Below, in pieces: positions 60,701 through 64,000 of a stretch of DNA of 64,000 nucleotides; the stretch's first letter is position 1; each line of letters begins with the position of its first letter. The DNA comes from Enoplosus armatus (Eukaryota > Chordata > Actinopteri > Centrarchiformes > Enoplosidae). The notes beneath the pieces are model-generated. The model was given only the letters and a program-made list of their open reading frames with translations, was not told the DNA's origin and searched no databases. Both the position numbers and the translations under genes were made by a program. The stretch covers positions 16,151,158 to 16,215,157 of the forward strand of contig NC_092192.1 in assembly GCF_043641665.1 (NCBI RefSeq), read 5' to 3'.

Positions 60701-62162
60701 ATAATTGCTATAAATCACTGGCACATATTTGACAAATGTAAATTTGAGAGAGTTGAGCAAAACACAACATGGACAACAAACACAGGCAGCACATATGTGG
60801 CTAACTGTCAATTAATATTCGCCGATACATAAAAAAACAAGGTTAATCCAATGTGAGAAAATGCCAGAACTTAAAGTGGCAAATGGACCTAATGGCCTAT
60901 TTTGATCAACTCGTTTGCATCGAGAACAGCCATGTTCCTCCTTCCAGCCAGTCCAGACTTTTGGATTAGAGAATTTACACCTTCTGAGGGCCTCTGCTAA
61001 TCAGGACAAAACAATATGTAAACATGGCTCCAAAACAGGCAGGTGACACAAAGGCCTAGAAAATGCTTTCAAGTGGAGATCGTGTTGAACTTCTGTTATT
61101 TTCGACGCAGATTTGTCCGGGATTATTCTAATGCACTGTAATAGCAGAAGATCAACTTTGCAATAGGGTCAGGGATTTGCTGCATATACTGAACAGGAAA
61201 GAAAAATGAATCCATTTAAACAAACAGACCGCCCTTTATATCTATAAATACAGTTAAACAAAAGAACAAATTGAAGAGCCCAAAATGAATTAAATGAGGA
61301 GGACAAATCTGAACGCACTAATTATGGCCTTTTTAAGGGTGTAGATCCATTAAACTAATAAGGCCGTTGGGCTGAAAAAGGGGCCTTTTATTTGCCGTCT
61401 AGTTTAAAATGGAAACAATATGTCATCACACAGAAAAAGAATTAAAAACCTTCAACAAAAAATGAATCCCCCAAAAAATAAGCGCATCTCTGTGGAATGG
61501 AGCTCTTGTGCCAAATATAGTGCATCAAAACAGCTGCAATTAGCAAAGGCTACACAATGAGAGCACCAAGATATCAAAAAAACACGAGCATCCCCCTCAA
61601 AACTTTACAGGAGTGCCACATTTTGAGTGAATTTTGTTCTAAAATTGGTAATCAATTGATATAATTGCAGGCCGATGCATGTTTTCGTTCCTCTCTCACC
61701 CTCCCTCTGTTTGCACCTCATTCTCCCTATTCAGCCATTTTACATATTCATAACTGGAGTTGGTAATGCGAAAACAATCCGTGCTATCAGCACCATCTGA
61801 GGCACCACGGGCCGCTGCATAAAACCACTAAATAATCAGGTAACCCAAAAAAAATCACTTTACACCTTTACTTTCACTACATTTCTACCTGTTCAGCTCA
61901 GGCAGGTTCATACATTTCGATTGAAAGAACAATTTCAATCAATTCCCCATCACAAGCCACCCGATGATACATCAAAGCACGAACCACACACACACCATTC
62001 ACAGCGAATTAATGAAGGTTTCGATTCATTATGACTTTTCATTCAACTTAAAAACAGGAAGACTCCAGCAGTCAGTGTGCAGGATGCGGAATATTTCAGG
62101 CATTTTCTTTTTCTCTTACCTTCTTGGAGAGAGTACAGCAGGAGTAAAGTTACAAGCCACAT
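12732..62162 (-). CDS. dscaml1: dscaml1: DSCAM-like 1 adhesion receptor, complete coding region in 33 exons
   Basis: A type I membrane receptor of the Dscam family that binds itself across neurons and guides self-avoidance, cell spacing and synapse matching. The 33 exons listed separately join in phase to 6132 nt (2043 residues plus stop). Order: signal peptide (1 to about 17), Ig1-Ig9 (about 20-887), FN1-FN4 (888-1289), Ig10 (1290-1383), FN5-FN6 (1384-1575), membrane span (about 1594-1614) followed by [13 protein letters not shown], then a cytoplasmic tail of about 430 residues ending in YTLV, a class I PDZ ligand. The start [12 protein letters not shown] and the end [10 protein letters not shown] match DSCAML1; DSCAM ends NNPYAKSYTLV. 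All introns are GT-AG except intron 29, which appears to be GC-AG. No duplicated alternative Ig exons of the insect Dscam1 kind were seen. Confidence 0.96.
13166..13766 (-). other. dscaml1: dscaml1 intron 32
   Basis: 601 nt. It contains a perfect 15-bp inverted repeat with an 8-nt loop at 13398-13435. No exon was recognised. Confidence 0.7.
13398..13435. repeat. Perfect 15-bp inverted repeat, 8-nt loop
   Basis: Left arm AATAACTCATCCCAG (13398-13412) and right arm CTGGGATGAGTTATT (13421-13435) are exact reverse complements separated by CCGACTGT. Confidence 0.85.
13767..14078 (-). CDS. dscaml1: dscaml1 exon 32: cytoplasmic
   Basis: Encodes [20 protein letters not shown], then [20 protein letters not shown] and [18 protein letters not shown], the most conserved block of the cytoplasmic tail. 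Donor AAAA|GTAAGT. 312 nt. Confidence 0.96.
14281..14481 (-). CDS. dscaml1: dscaml1 exon 31: cytoplasmic
   Basis: Encodes [20 protein letters not shown], then [20 protein letters not shown] and [13 protein letters not shown]. Acceptor TCTTCAG, donor ACAG|GTGAGT. 201 nt. Confidence 0.95.
14717..14869 (-). CDS. dscaml1: dscaml1 exon 30: cytoplasmic
   Basis: Encodes [20 protein letters not shown], then [20 protein letters not shown] and [10 protein letters not shown]. Acceptor CAACAG, donor ACAA|GTGAGT. 153 nt. Confidence 0.94.
14977..15095 (-). CDS. dscaml1: dscaml1 exon 29: cytoplasmic, ends at a GC donor
   Basis: Encodes [20 protein letters not shown], then [19 protein letters not shown]. 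Homology (human KQLGDDKA) requires the exon to stop at ATAG|GCATGT, a GC donor, so that exon 30 continues G-E-D-K-A. 119 nt, phase 2 to 1. Confidence 0.88.
15228..15258 (-). CDS. dscaml1: dscaml1 exon 28: 31-nt microexon
   Basis: Encodes [11 protein letters not shown] across its split codons, the juxtamembrane segment conserved in DSCAM and DSCAML1. Acceptor CTTATAG, donor TCAG|GTAAGA. Phase 1 to 2. Confidence 0.93.
15398..15553 (-). CDS. dscaml1: dscaml1 exon 27: membrane span
   Basis: Encodes [20 protein letters not shown], then the hydrophobic [19 protein letters not shown] and the stop-transfer [13 protein letters not shown]. This fixes the type I topology. 156 nt, phase 1 to 1. Confidence 0.96.
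15639..15926 (-). CDS. dscaml1: dscaml1 exon 26: FN6
   Basis: Encodes [20 protein letters not shown], then [18 protein letters not shown] and [20 protein letters not shown], the last extracellular domain. Donor GGCA|GTAAGT. 288 nt. Confidence 0.96.
16221..16409 (-). CDS. dscaml1: dscaml1 exon 25: FN5, second part
   Basis: Encodes [20 protein letters not shown], then [20 protein letters not shown] and [19 protein letters not shown]. Nearly identical to human. 189 nt, phase 1 to 1. Confidence 0.96.
16410..16754 (-). other. dscaml1: dscaml1 intron 24
   Basis: 345 nt. It contains ACACCAGGGGGCAAC at 16529-16543, a CTCF-like core. Nothing else is seen. Confidence 0.6.
16755..16853 (-). CDS. dscaml1: dscaml1 exon 24: FN5, first part
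   Basis: Encodes [20 protein letters not shown], then [13 protein letters not shown]. 99 nt between ACATCCAG and AGAG|GTACAC. The preceding intron is only 93 nt. Confidence 0.95.
16947..17110 (-). CDS. dscaml1: dscaml1 exon 23: Ig10, second part
   Basis: Encodes [20 protein letters not shown], then [20 protein letters not shown] and [15 protein letters not shown]. Acceptor TTTGTCAG, donor CAAG|GTAAGA. 164 nt, phase 2 to 1. Confidence 0.96.
17238..17355 (-). CDS. dscaml1: dscaml1 exon 22: Ig10, first part
   Basis: Encodes [20 protein letters not shown], then [19 protein letters not shown]. Phase 1 to 2. The unusual placement of an Ig between FN4 and FN5 is the Dscam family signature. 118 nt. 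Confidence 0.95.
17356..17989 (-). other. dscaml1: dscaml1 intron 21
   Basis: 634 nt with two CA tracts (17358-17383 and 17414-17451). The tract nearest exon 22 abuts the acceptor, giving a GTGTGTGTGCAG splice site. Confidence 0.75.
17414..17451. repeat. (CA)n microsatellite
   Basis: Nineteen CA units in intron 21, near exon 22. Confidence 0.9.
17990..18143 (-). CDS. dscaml1: dscaml1 exon 21: FN4, second part
   Basis: Encodes [20 protein letters not shown], then [20 protein letters not shown] and [11 protein letters not shown]. Acceptor GTCCCAG, donor AAAG|GTAGGT. 154 nt, phase 0 to 1. No long open frame covers it, so it is fixed by homology and splice phase. Confidence 0.93.
18144..20400 (-). 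other. dscaml1: dscaml1 intron 20 (2.3 kb)
   Basis: It holds a CA tract (19327-19354) and a long GT tract (19550-19620) separated by TC-rich sequence, plus an AT-rich half at 18600-19260. No exon was recognised. Confidence 0.75.
19550..19620. repeat. (GT)n microsatellite
   Basis: About 70 bp of TG repeats with one TATG interruption, in intron 20. Confidence 0.9.
20401..20540 (-). CDS. dscaml1: dscaml1 exon 20: FN4, first part
   Basis: Encodes [20 protein letters not shown], then [20 protein letters not shown] and PGSGQP. Ends in phase 0 at CCG|GTAAGT; reading past it gives non-homologous sequence. 140 nt. Confidence 0.95.
20541..22256 (-). other. dscaml1: dscaml1 intron 19 (1.7 kb)
   Basis: It contains a run of nine G (21420-21428) and GA-rich stretches near 21250-21420. 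No exon was recognised, and the open frames on both strands look incidental. Confidence 0.7.
22257..22412 (-). CDS. dscaml1: dscaml1 exon 19: FN3, second part
   Basis: Encodes [20 protein letters not shown], then [20 protein letters not shown] and [12 protein letters not shown]. Donor GACC|GTGAGT leaves C as the last base, making the junction codon Leu where human has Val. 156 nt. Confidence 0.94.
22413..23180 (-). other. dscaml1: dscaml1 intron 18
   Basis: 768 nt. No repeat, RNA gene or exon was recognised. Confidence 0.7.
23181..23327 (-). CDS. dscaml1: dscaml1 exon 18: FN3, first part
   Basis: Encodes [20 protein letters not shown], then [20 protein letters not shown] and VFWSLFPDG. Acceptor CCCCAG, donor GGAG|GTGGGT. 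147 nt. Confidence 0.96.
23328..24409 (-). other. dscaml1: dscaml1 intron 17 (1.1 kb)
   Basis: Purine-rich on the plus strand around 23580-24030 and pyrimidine-rich just before exon 17. No exon or repeat family was recognised. Confidence 0.7.
24410..24650 (-). CDS. dscaml1: dscaml1 exon 17: FN2, remainder
   Basis: Encodes [20 protein letters not shown], then [20 protein letters not shown] and [20 protein letters not shown]. Nearly identical to human DSCAML1. Acceptor CTTTCAG, donor GATG|GTAGGA. 241 nt. Confidence 0.96.
24651..25147 (-). other. dscaml1: dscaml1 intron 16
   Basis: 497 nt, AT-rich. Nothing recognised. Confidence 0.7.
25148..25218 (-). CDS. dscaml1: dscaml1 exon 16: FN2, first part
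   Basis: Encodes [20 protein letters not shown], then TWR. 71 nt, phase 1 to 0, between TCTACAG and AGG|GTAAAA. It is below the usual length for open-frame detection but fixed by both phases. Confidence 0.93.
25343..25510 (-). CDS. dscaml1: dscaml1 exon 15: FN1, second part
   Basis: Encodes [20 protein letters not shown], then [20 protein letters not shown] and [16 protein letters not shown]. Donor GCAC|GTGAGT has C rather than G as the last exon base, so the junction codon becomes Pro where human has Ala. 168 nt. Confidence 0.94.
25591..25719 (-). CDS. dscaml1: dscaml1 exon 14: FN1, first part
   Basis: Encodes [20 protein letters not shown], then [20 protein letters not shown], the start of the first fibronectin III domain. 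Acceptor CACACAG, donor TCAG|GTAAGT. 129 nt. Confidence 0.96.
25848..25944 (-). CDS. dscaml1: dscaml1 exon 13: Ig9, second part
   Basis: Encodes [20 protein letters not shown], then [12 protein letters not shown], giving the second Ig9 Cys. The human sequence has GEDRG here. Acceptor CTCACAG, donor CAAG|GTATCT. 97 nt, phase 0 to 1. Confidence 0.94.
26111..26572. mobile_element. Fold-back (long inverted repeat) element in intron 12
   Basis: The two ends are long inverted copies: ACTTGAAGGAATAGTTTGAC at the left matches the reverse complement of the right end, and pairing continues through TTTGGGAAATACACTT, the AGAGTTAGATGAGAAG region, CTGTTCCCCC and AGAGGTGCTGGTAGGC with many differences. About 462 bp, with the arms meeting near 26340-26390 and no coding capacity. 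From memory this is a common foldback repeat of percomorph fish; I do not name the family. Confidence 0.7.
26816..27015 (-). CDS. dscaml1: dscaml1 exon 12: Ig9, first part
   Basis: Encodes [20 protein letters not shown], then [20 protein letters not shown] and the STLK strand. Ends in phase 0 at AAG|GTCAGA, matching the family's exon boundary. 200 nt. Confidence 0.95.
27016..27586 (-). other. dscaml1: dscaml1 intron 11
   Basis: 571 nt, pyrimidine-rich on the plus strand around 27140-27260. Nothing else is recognised. Confidence 0.7.
27587..27763 (-). CDS. dscaml1: dscaml1 exon 11: Ig8, second half
   Basis: Encodes [20 protein letters not shown], then [20 protein letters not shown] and [19 protein letters not shown], closing Ig8. 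Acceptor GGTGCAG, donor AAGA|GTAAGT. 177 nt. Confidence 0.96.
27871..27990 (-). CDS. dscaml1: dscaml1 exon 10: Ig8, first half
   Basis: Encodes [20 protein letters not shown], then [20 protein letters not shown]. The residue before IYGK is Cys (TGT, 27952-27950); the human DSCAM and DSCAML1 sequences I recall have Gly there. 120 nt, phase 1 to 1. Confidence 0.95.
28160..28444 (-). CDS. dscaml1: dscaml1 exon 9: Ig7
   Basis: Encodes [20 protein letters not shown], then [20 protein letters not shown] and [21 protein letters not shown]. It carries an extra pair of residues in the [13 protein letters not shown] loop compared with the human GSGVTIESKEF. Donor ACCG|GTGAGG. 285 nt. Confidence 0.95.
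28445..29290 (-). other. dscaml1: dscaml1 intron 8
   Basis: 846 nt of unremarkable sequence with C-rich runs near 28570-28620. No other feature is seen. Confidence 0.7.
29291..29563 (-). CDS. dscaml1: dscaml1 exon 8: Ig6
   Basis: Encodes [20 protein letters not shown], then [20 protein letters not shown] and [22 protein letters not shown]. Acceptor CTCCAG, donor AAAG|GTTAGC. 273 nt. Confidence 0.96.
29868..30015. repeat. (GATA/GACA)n tetranucleotide microsatellite
   Basis: About 148 bp of AGAC then AGAT repeats with a few GACA and GTAG variants, inside the 557-nt intron 7 and about 105 nt from the exon 7 donor. Confidence 0.9.
30121..30417 (-). CDS. dscaml1: dscaml1 exon 7: Ig5
   Basis: Encodes [20 protein letters not shown], then [20 protein letters not shown] and [21 protein letters not shown]. 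The phase-1 end conserved in the family requires donor AGAG|GTGCCT, a weak site. A stronger GTAAGAG motif lies 7 nt upstream inside the exon and would break the frame. Confidence 0.94.
30802..31077 (-). CDS. dscaml1: dscaml1 exon 6: Ig4
   Basis: Encodes [20 protein letters not shown], then [20 protein letters not shown] and [21 protein letters not shown]. Ig1-Ig4 form the horseshoe used for homophilic binding in Dscam proteins. Donor GAGG|GTATGT. 276 nt. Confidence 0.96.
31078..32388 (-). other. dscaml1: dscaml1 intron 5 (1.3 kb)
   Basis: AT-rich on the exon 6 side and GT/TC-rich around 31680-31760. No exon, RNA gene or named repeat was recognised. Confidence 0.7.
32389..32667 (-). CDS. dscaml1: dscaml1 exon 5: Ig3
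   Basis: Encodes [20 protein letters not shown], then [18 protein letters not shown] and [13 protein letters not shown], a complete I-set Ig. Acceptor CTCCAG, donor ATAG|GTGTGT. 279 nt, phase 1 to 1. Confidence 0.96.
32758..32904 (-). CDS. dscaml1: dscaml1 exon 4: Ig2, second half
   Basis: Encodes [20 protein letters not shown], then [20 protein letters not shown], closing Ig2 with YRC. The sequence is nearly identical to human. Acceptor CCCCAG, donor ATGG|GTGAGC. 147 nt. Confidence 0.96.
34245..34310. repeat. (GA)n microsatellite
   Basis: Purine repeat, briefly interrupted by ACACAA, in intron 3. Confidence 0.85.
34948..35060. repeat. (CT)n with CACTCT interruptions
   Basis: About 110 bp pyrimidine tract in intron 3, the strand mirror of the GA tracts nearby. 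Confidence 0.9.
35172..35209. repeat. (CA)n microsatellite
   Basis: Nineteen CA units in intron 3. Confidence 0.9.
40478..40509. repeat. (GT)n microsatellite
   Basis: Sixteen GT units in intron 3. Confidence 0.85.
40639..40730. repeat. (GA)n with GAGC interruptions
   Basis: About 90 bp purine tract followed at 40741-40760 by a CA run, in intron 3. Confidence 0.9.
41066..41260. repeat. Interspersed repeat of the TTTACTCAAGTA type
   Basis: The text GGCAAAAGTACTCAG, TTTACTCAAGTAGAAGC, TACAAGTAAAAGTACTGCAT and ACTTAAGTAAATG has the AGTAAAAGTA cadence of a repeat I recall from many fish genomes. Family name not assigned. Confidence 0.5.
41293..41408. repeat. Truncated fish interspersed repeat (LINE/SINE 3'-end type)
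   Basis: GCATGTTCTTCCTGCGTCAA, then GAATTGCCTATAGGTGTGAA and GTGTTAGCCCTCTGATAGGC resemble the widespread fish repeat containing 'aattgcccgtaggtgtgaat' and 'gttagccctgcgatagac'. An internal part appears deleted. Recognised from memory only. Confidence 0.55.
41411..41555. mobile_element. AT-rich inverted-end MITE-like repeat, copy A (internally deleted)
   Basis: GAAACAATTAGTCCTTCACT at one end and GCAGATTAATCGATAATGAA at the other match the ends of copies B and D; the middle is missing. Confidence 0.55.
41669..41727. repeat. Perfect palindrome: 27-bp arms, 5-nt loop
   Basis: Arm 41669-41695 (starts CCCCAGTTTGTG) is the exact reverse complement of 41701-41727 (ends CACAAACTGGGG), around the loop AGTTT. 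The pairing is exact over all 27 positions. Confidence 0.95.
45502..45810. mobile_element. AT-rich inverted-end MITE-like repeat, copy B
   Basis: Begins GAGCTGCAACAATTAGCTGA, has CATTTTTCAAGCAAAAATG and ATCTTTGGGTTTTGGACTGT inside, and ends CAGCAGATTAATCGATTC. The fullest plus-strand copy in the window. Confidence 0.6.
45920..45974. repeat. (GT)n microsatellite
   Basis: About 55 bp of GT repeats ending in GCGTGCGTGTGTG, in intron 3. Confidence 0.9.
46912..46949. repeat. (CA)n microsatellite
   Basis: Eighteen to nineteen CA units in intron 3. Confidence 0.9.
48177..48207. repeat. (GT)n microsatellite
   Basis: About fifteen GT units in intron 3; a G15 run follows at 48267-48281. Confidence 0.85.
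49274..49310. repeat. (CA)n microsatellite
   Basis: About eighteen CA units in intron 3. Confidence 0.9.
49842..49988 (-). CDS. dscaml1: dscaml1 exon 3: Ig2, first half
   Basis: Encodes [20 protein letters not shown], then [20 protein letters not shown], giving the first Cys and the Trp of Ig2. Acceptor GTGTAG, donor CCAG|GTAGGA. 147 nt, phase 1 to 1. Confidence 0.96.
49989..52559 (-). other. dscaml1: dscaml1 intron 2 (2.6 kb)
   Basis: Mostly unique sequence with few repeats. Segments at 50880-51110 and 51470-51560 look non-random (AATTAG and TAATTAAAG homeodomain-type cores) and are possible conserved noncoding blocks. No exon was recognised. Confidence 0.75.
52560..52880 (-). CDS. dscaml1: dscaml1 exon 2: Ig1
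   Basis: Encodes [16 protein letters not shown], then the Ig core with [22 protein letters not shown] and [14 protein letters not shown]. It is almost identical to human DSCAML1 Ig1. Acceptor CCCCTGCAG; donor GCTG|GTGAGT. Phase 1 to 1, 321 nt. Confidence 0.96.
53491..53511. repeat. G21 homopolymer
   Basis: Twenty-one consecutive G after a purine-rich stretch in intron 1. The length may be an assembly approximation. Confidence 0.8.
54254..54451. mobile_element. AT-rich inverted-end MITE-like repeat, copy C (half, inverted)
   Basis: On the minus strand it reads AATATCTTTGAGTTTTGG, CATTTTTCACTATTATCTG and GATTAATTGATTAAC, matching the right half of copy B. Confidence 0.5.
55685..55719. repeat. 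(CA)n microsatellite
   Basis: About seventeen CA units in intron 1. Confidence 0.9.
55835..55856. repeat. 22-nt perfect palindrome
   Basis: AAGAATCTAAA followed directly by its reverse complement, with no loop. Confidence 0.85.
56921..57233. mobile_element. AT-rich inverted-end MITE-like repeat, copy D (inverted)
   Basis: On the minus strand it starts AAGAGCTGAAACAATTAGTC, contains GGTTTTGGACTGTTGGTTGG and ends GTGCGTTGCAGCCATAG. Full length and opposite in orientation to copy B. Confidence 0.6.
57715..57759. repeat. (CA)n microsatellite
   Basis: About twenty-two CA units in intron 1. Confidence 0.9.
60425..60550. promoter_or_regulatory. CpG-dense block in dscaml1 intron 1
   Basis: Two CpG-rich flanks (CCGCGCGCCCGCCGCC and GTGACGCACGCGCTGG with CACGTCCGCGG) surround a CA run (60451-60492) about 1.6 kb inside the gene. 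It may be an alternative promoter or simply local GC richness. Confidence 0.3.
62120..62162 (-). CDS. dscaml1: dscaml1 exon 1: start codon and signal peptide
   Basis: ATG at 62162-62160 encodes [14 protein letters not shown] and then donor G|GTAAGA in phase 1. It matches the human start MWLVTFLLLLDSL. Joined to exon 2 it reads [19 protein letters not shown], a normal signal peptide followed by the Ig1 entry. The frame is also open upstream to an ATG at 62396, but that start would bury the signal peptide. Confidence 0.9.
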
Positions 62163-62800
62163 GCCATAAATAGCAGGTATATTTTTCAGGAATATTTGGC
62201 AATCCTGGCAAGTGTGAGGCGCGGTTTTTTGGCCAGGCGGGTCTCCGTGCTGGACTGGCGACTGTGCTCCCCGGAGGTCTCTCCAGCCCTGCTGCCCCGC
62301 TAAGCATGGAGGGGAAATGAGAGGCGCCTCGGCCCCGCCCATGTCCCCTCCTCTCCTCCCAAGACTACTGTGCATACAAATCCATCCTCCCAACACTAAT
62401 CAAACACCGCAGAACGATGGGCCACAGCAAAGCCGAGGGTTGGTGTGAGATGAACAGTGGATTTTGGTCCAGTTTGGGTCCAAATAGGCAGTTTGTGTGA
62501 GCGGAGGAGCTGCGCAGACAGATCTGTTGGCACCTTGGAGAGCGCACCCACCTGTGCGCCCCCGATGACCGCGTTTCTTTGCGCAATATGGATCTACAAA
62601 AGCCGCTCAGGCTGCTGCGAAGACTCTAAATATGTATTCATGTCTTTTCCTCTTGAGTTTGGGCATTAATCACAGGGACGTGGCGCTACATCACAGAGTA
62701 ATGACTGTTTTTCTTTGTCTTTCGGAGCCATGAAACGTGCGTAGACATTTGCGCACAGAAATGCACTGCAGATAGAGAGGAGGCGAGAGAAAGAGAGTAG
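62163..62800 (-). promoter_or_regulatory. Probable dscaml1 5'UTR and promoter region
   Basis: Sequence just upstream of the ATG is GC- and CpG-richer than the flanks (notably 62215-62345 and 62505-62580). It has GGGGCGGGGC-like blocks (62328-62342) but no clear TATA box at a sensible distance. The transcription start cannot be placed from sequence alone. Confidence 0.35.
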
Positions 62801-64000
62801 CGGGGTGTGGGGCTTGACACTTCCACACAGCAGGTAAAACACACAGCAGGTGAATCAAACCAATTATAAAAAAGGTTTCAGTGAATCCTTAAAGAATAGT
62901 GAGGAACTTTCTGCTTTGCCATTTTCCCCTTTTCACTCTGCTCTCTGTTGCGCCTGGTGTGAAAAGATCCCCTGCATAAGCATAAATTAGGACGGTAAGT
63001 TGCAGGACACTCCCAGTTCATAGCGTATTCAAAGTCACTGTGGATGCCACTGGAGGATCTGAAAAGTGATCCTCTGCTGCAACAGCCACAGAAAGACCAG
63101 CAAACTAGAATATGATTCAACTGTGAGAAGGCATTCAGTGTAATTTCGGGCTGGTTGATAAACTCACTTTACACATGACTGACGCAGAAAACAGAAGATG
63201 CTTTGAAATGTTTCTGCTATAATCTTCAATGAAATGCAAAAAGAGTGTATGGCATTATGTTGAATAAACATTTTAGTACACTCATTAACATGTATTATAC
63301 AACAGGCCCTGAGCTTGGAAAATGTGAATTCATTAACTGTGTTCAGTGTGTATTGTGAAACTGATAAAAAAAAAATGTATTATATGTTCATTATCTCATC
63401 ATTTCTTTATTAATAAGTCAAATGTTTTCCCATCCCACATTTAAGAACACCTGAACATAAGCATGTAGCCTCAGCAGCAGTCAATGAAGCAGAAGTGGCC
63501 AAAATATCGACATGTGACGCCCATGGATCAGAGGCCCCTCCTTGGAAATGCGTTTGTCTTGAAACTCAAACAACTTCAGGTGAAGGACAGCAGCTTCTCT
63601 CCTCTCGGCACTGCGATCACATCTGACCAGAGGTTCAAGCCTCTGACTCCACATGCAGGCCACTGCTGACATCTGCTGGTTATACTCACACACGCAAGTC
63701 GGCGCATGTTTGCACATTTGTGCACACGGATTTAGCATTATGACCTTGTAGATGTTTGTGGCACTTTGTACTAGTTTTACAAAGCAACTTCAGTAGATTT
63801 CATGAAGTAACTTTGCTGAAGCACAATGTCTTATATTAAGTATCTGCACTGATAATACAAATTATGAAATGAAATGCTCAAATTCTAATGTGAAGATTTC
63901 CTTTTGTTCATAAAGTTTATCATATGATACATCATTTAATGGAAAGTATTAAGAGAGACATCTAGAGAGCAAAGTCTGCACAAAAAAGGGTATCTGTGGT
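62801..64000. other. Upstream flank of dscaml1
   Basis: No exon, RNA gene or recognised repeat. Open frames here are short and unlike known proteins. Confidence 0.6.

Larger units (their letters stand above)
52881..62119 (-). other. dscaml1: dscaml1 intron 1 (9.2 kb)
   Basis: It holds CA/GT microsatellites (55685-55719, 57715-57759, 60451-60492), a G21 run (53491-53511), two copies of an AT-rich inverted-end repeat (54254-54451 and 56921-57233), a short palindrome (55835-55856), a CpG-rich block (60425-60550) and a repeat-poor AT-rich stretch (60640-61640). No exon was recognised in it. Confidence 0.8.

Noticed and set aside
12732..62162. Assignment to DSCAM instead of DSCAML1
   Set aside because: The C-terminus [10 protein letters not shown], the start [12 protein letters not shown] and phrases such as [15 protein letters not shown] and HGREP-type boundaries fit DSCAML1; DSCAM differs at each.
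63629..63645. GGTTCAAGCC, resembling a tRNA B box
   Set aside because: No matching A box or cloverleaf arms at the right distance.

Overview
This window is a stretch of a bony-fish genome, most likely a spiny-rayed teleost. It has long multi-exon genes with compact GT-AG introns, a very high load of CA/GT and GA/CT microsatellites, and interspersed repeats of kinds that I recall from fish genomes. There are no bacterial-style operons, and most open frames outside the exons are repeat or intron artefacts. Identifications rest on protein features that I recognise from the human orthologues; no database search was possible.

Layout. (1) Bases 1-5723, plus strand: the 3' nine-tenths of an ARHGAP35 (p190A RhoGAP, formerly GRLF1) orthologue. 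It has one giant exon followed by five short exons that carry the RhoGAP domain. A 3'UTR follows, to a strong poly(A) site near 8040. (2) About 8040-10170: a short convergent intergenic gap with one 361-bp element ending in inverted repeats flanked by TTAA. (3) About 10170-62400, minus strand: what appears to be the complete coding region of a DSCAML1 orthologue. I could place all 33 coding exons with consistent splice phases. They sum to 6132 nt, or 2043 residues plus stop, close to the roughly 2050 residues of the mammalian protein. The exons encode a signal peptide, Ig1-9, FN1-4, Ig10, FN5-6, a single membrane span and a cytoplasmic tail ending in the PDZ ligand YTLV. Three large 5' introns (9.2, 2.6 and 16.9 kb) hold nearly all the repeats and several candidate regulatory blocks. 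(4) 62.4-64 kb: upstream of dscaml1, no further gene recognised.

The two genes are unrelated in sequence. p190A switches Rho off downstream of integrin and Src-type signalling in neurites and other cells; DSCAML1 is a homophilic neuronal adhesion receptor used in self-avoidance and synaptic matching. They lie tail to tail, and I see no shared regulatory unit.

I did not find a new gene system. The points most worth a second look are a GC-AG intron in the dscaml1 cytoplasmic region, a perfect 27-bp-arm palindrome inside a stack of repeats in intron 3, a weak donor next to a stronger decoy at exon 7, an extra cysteine in Ig8, an in-frame open 5' extension of exon 1, and several candidate noncoding regulatory blocks.
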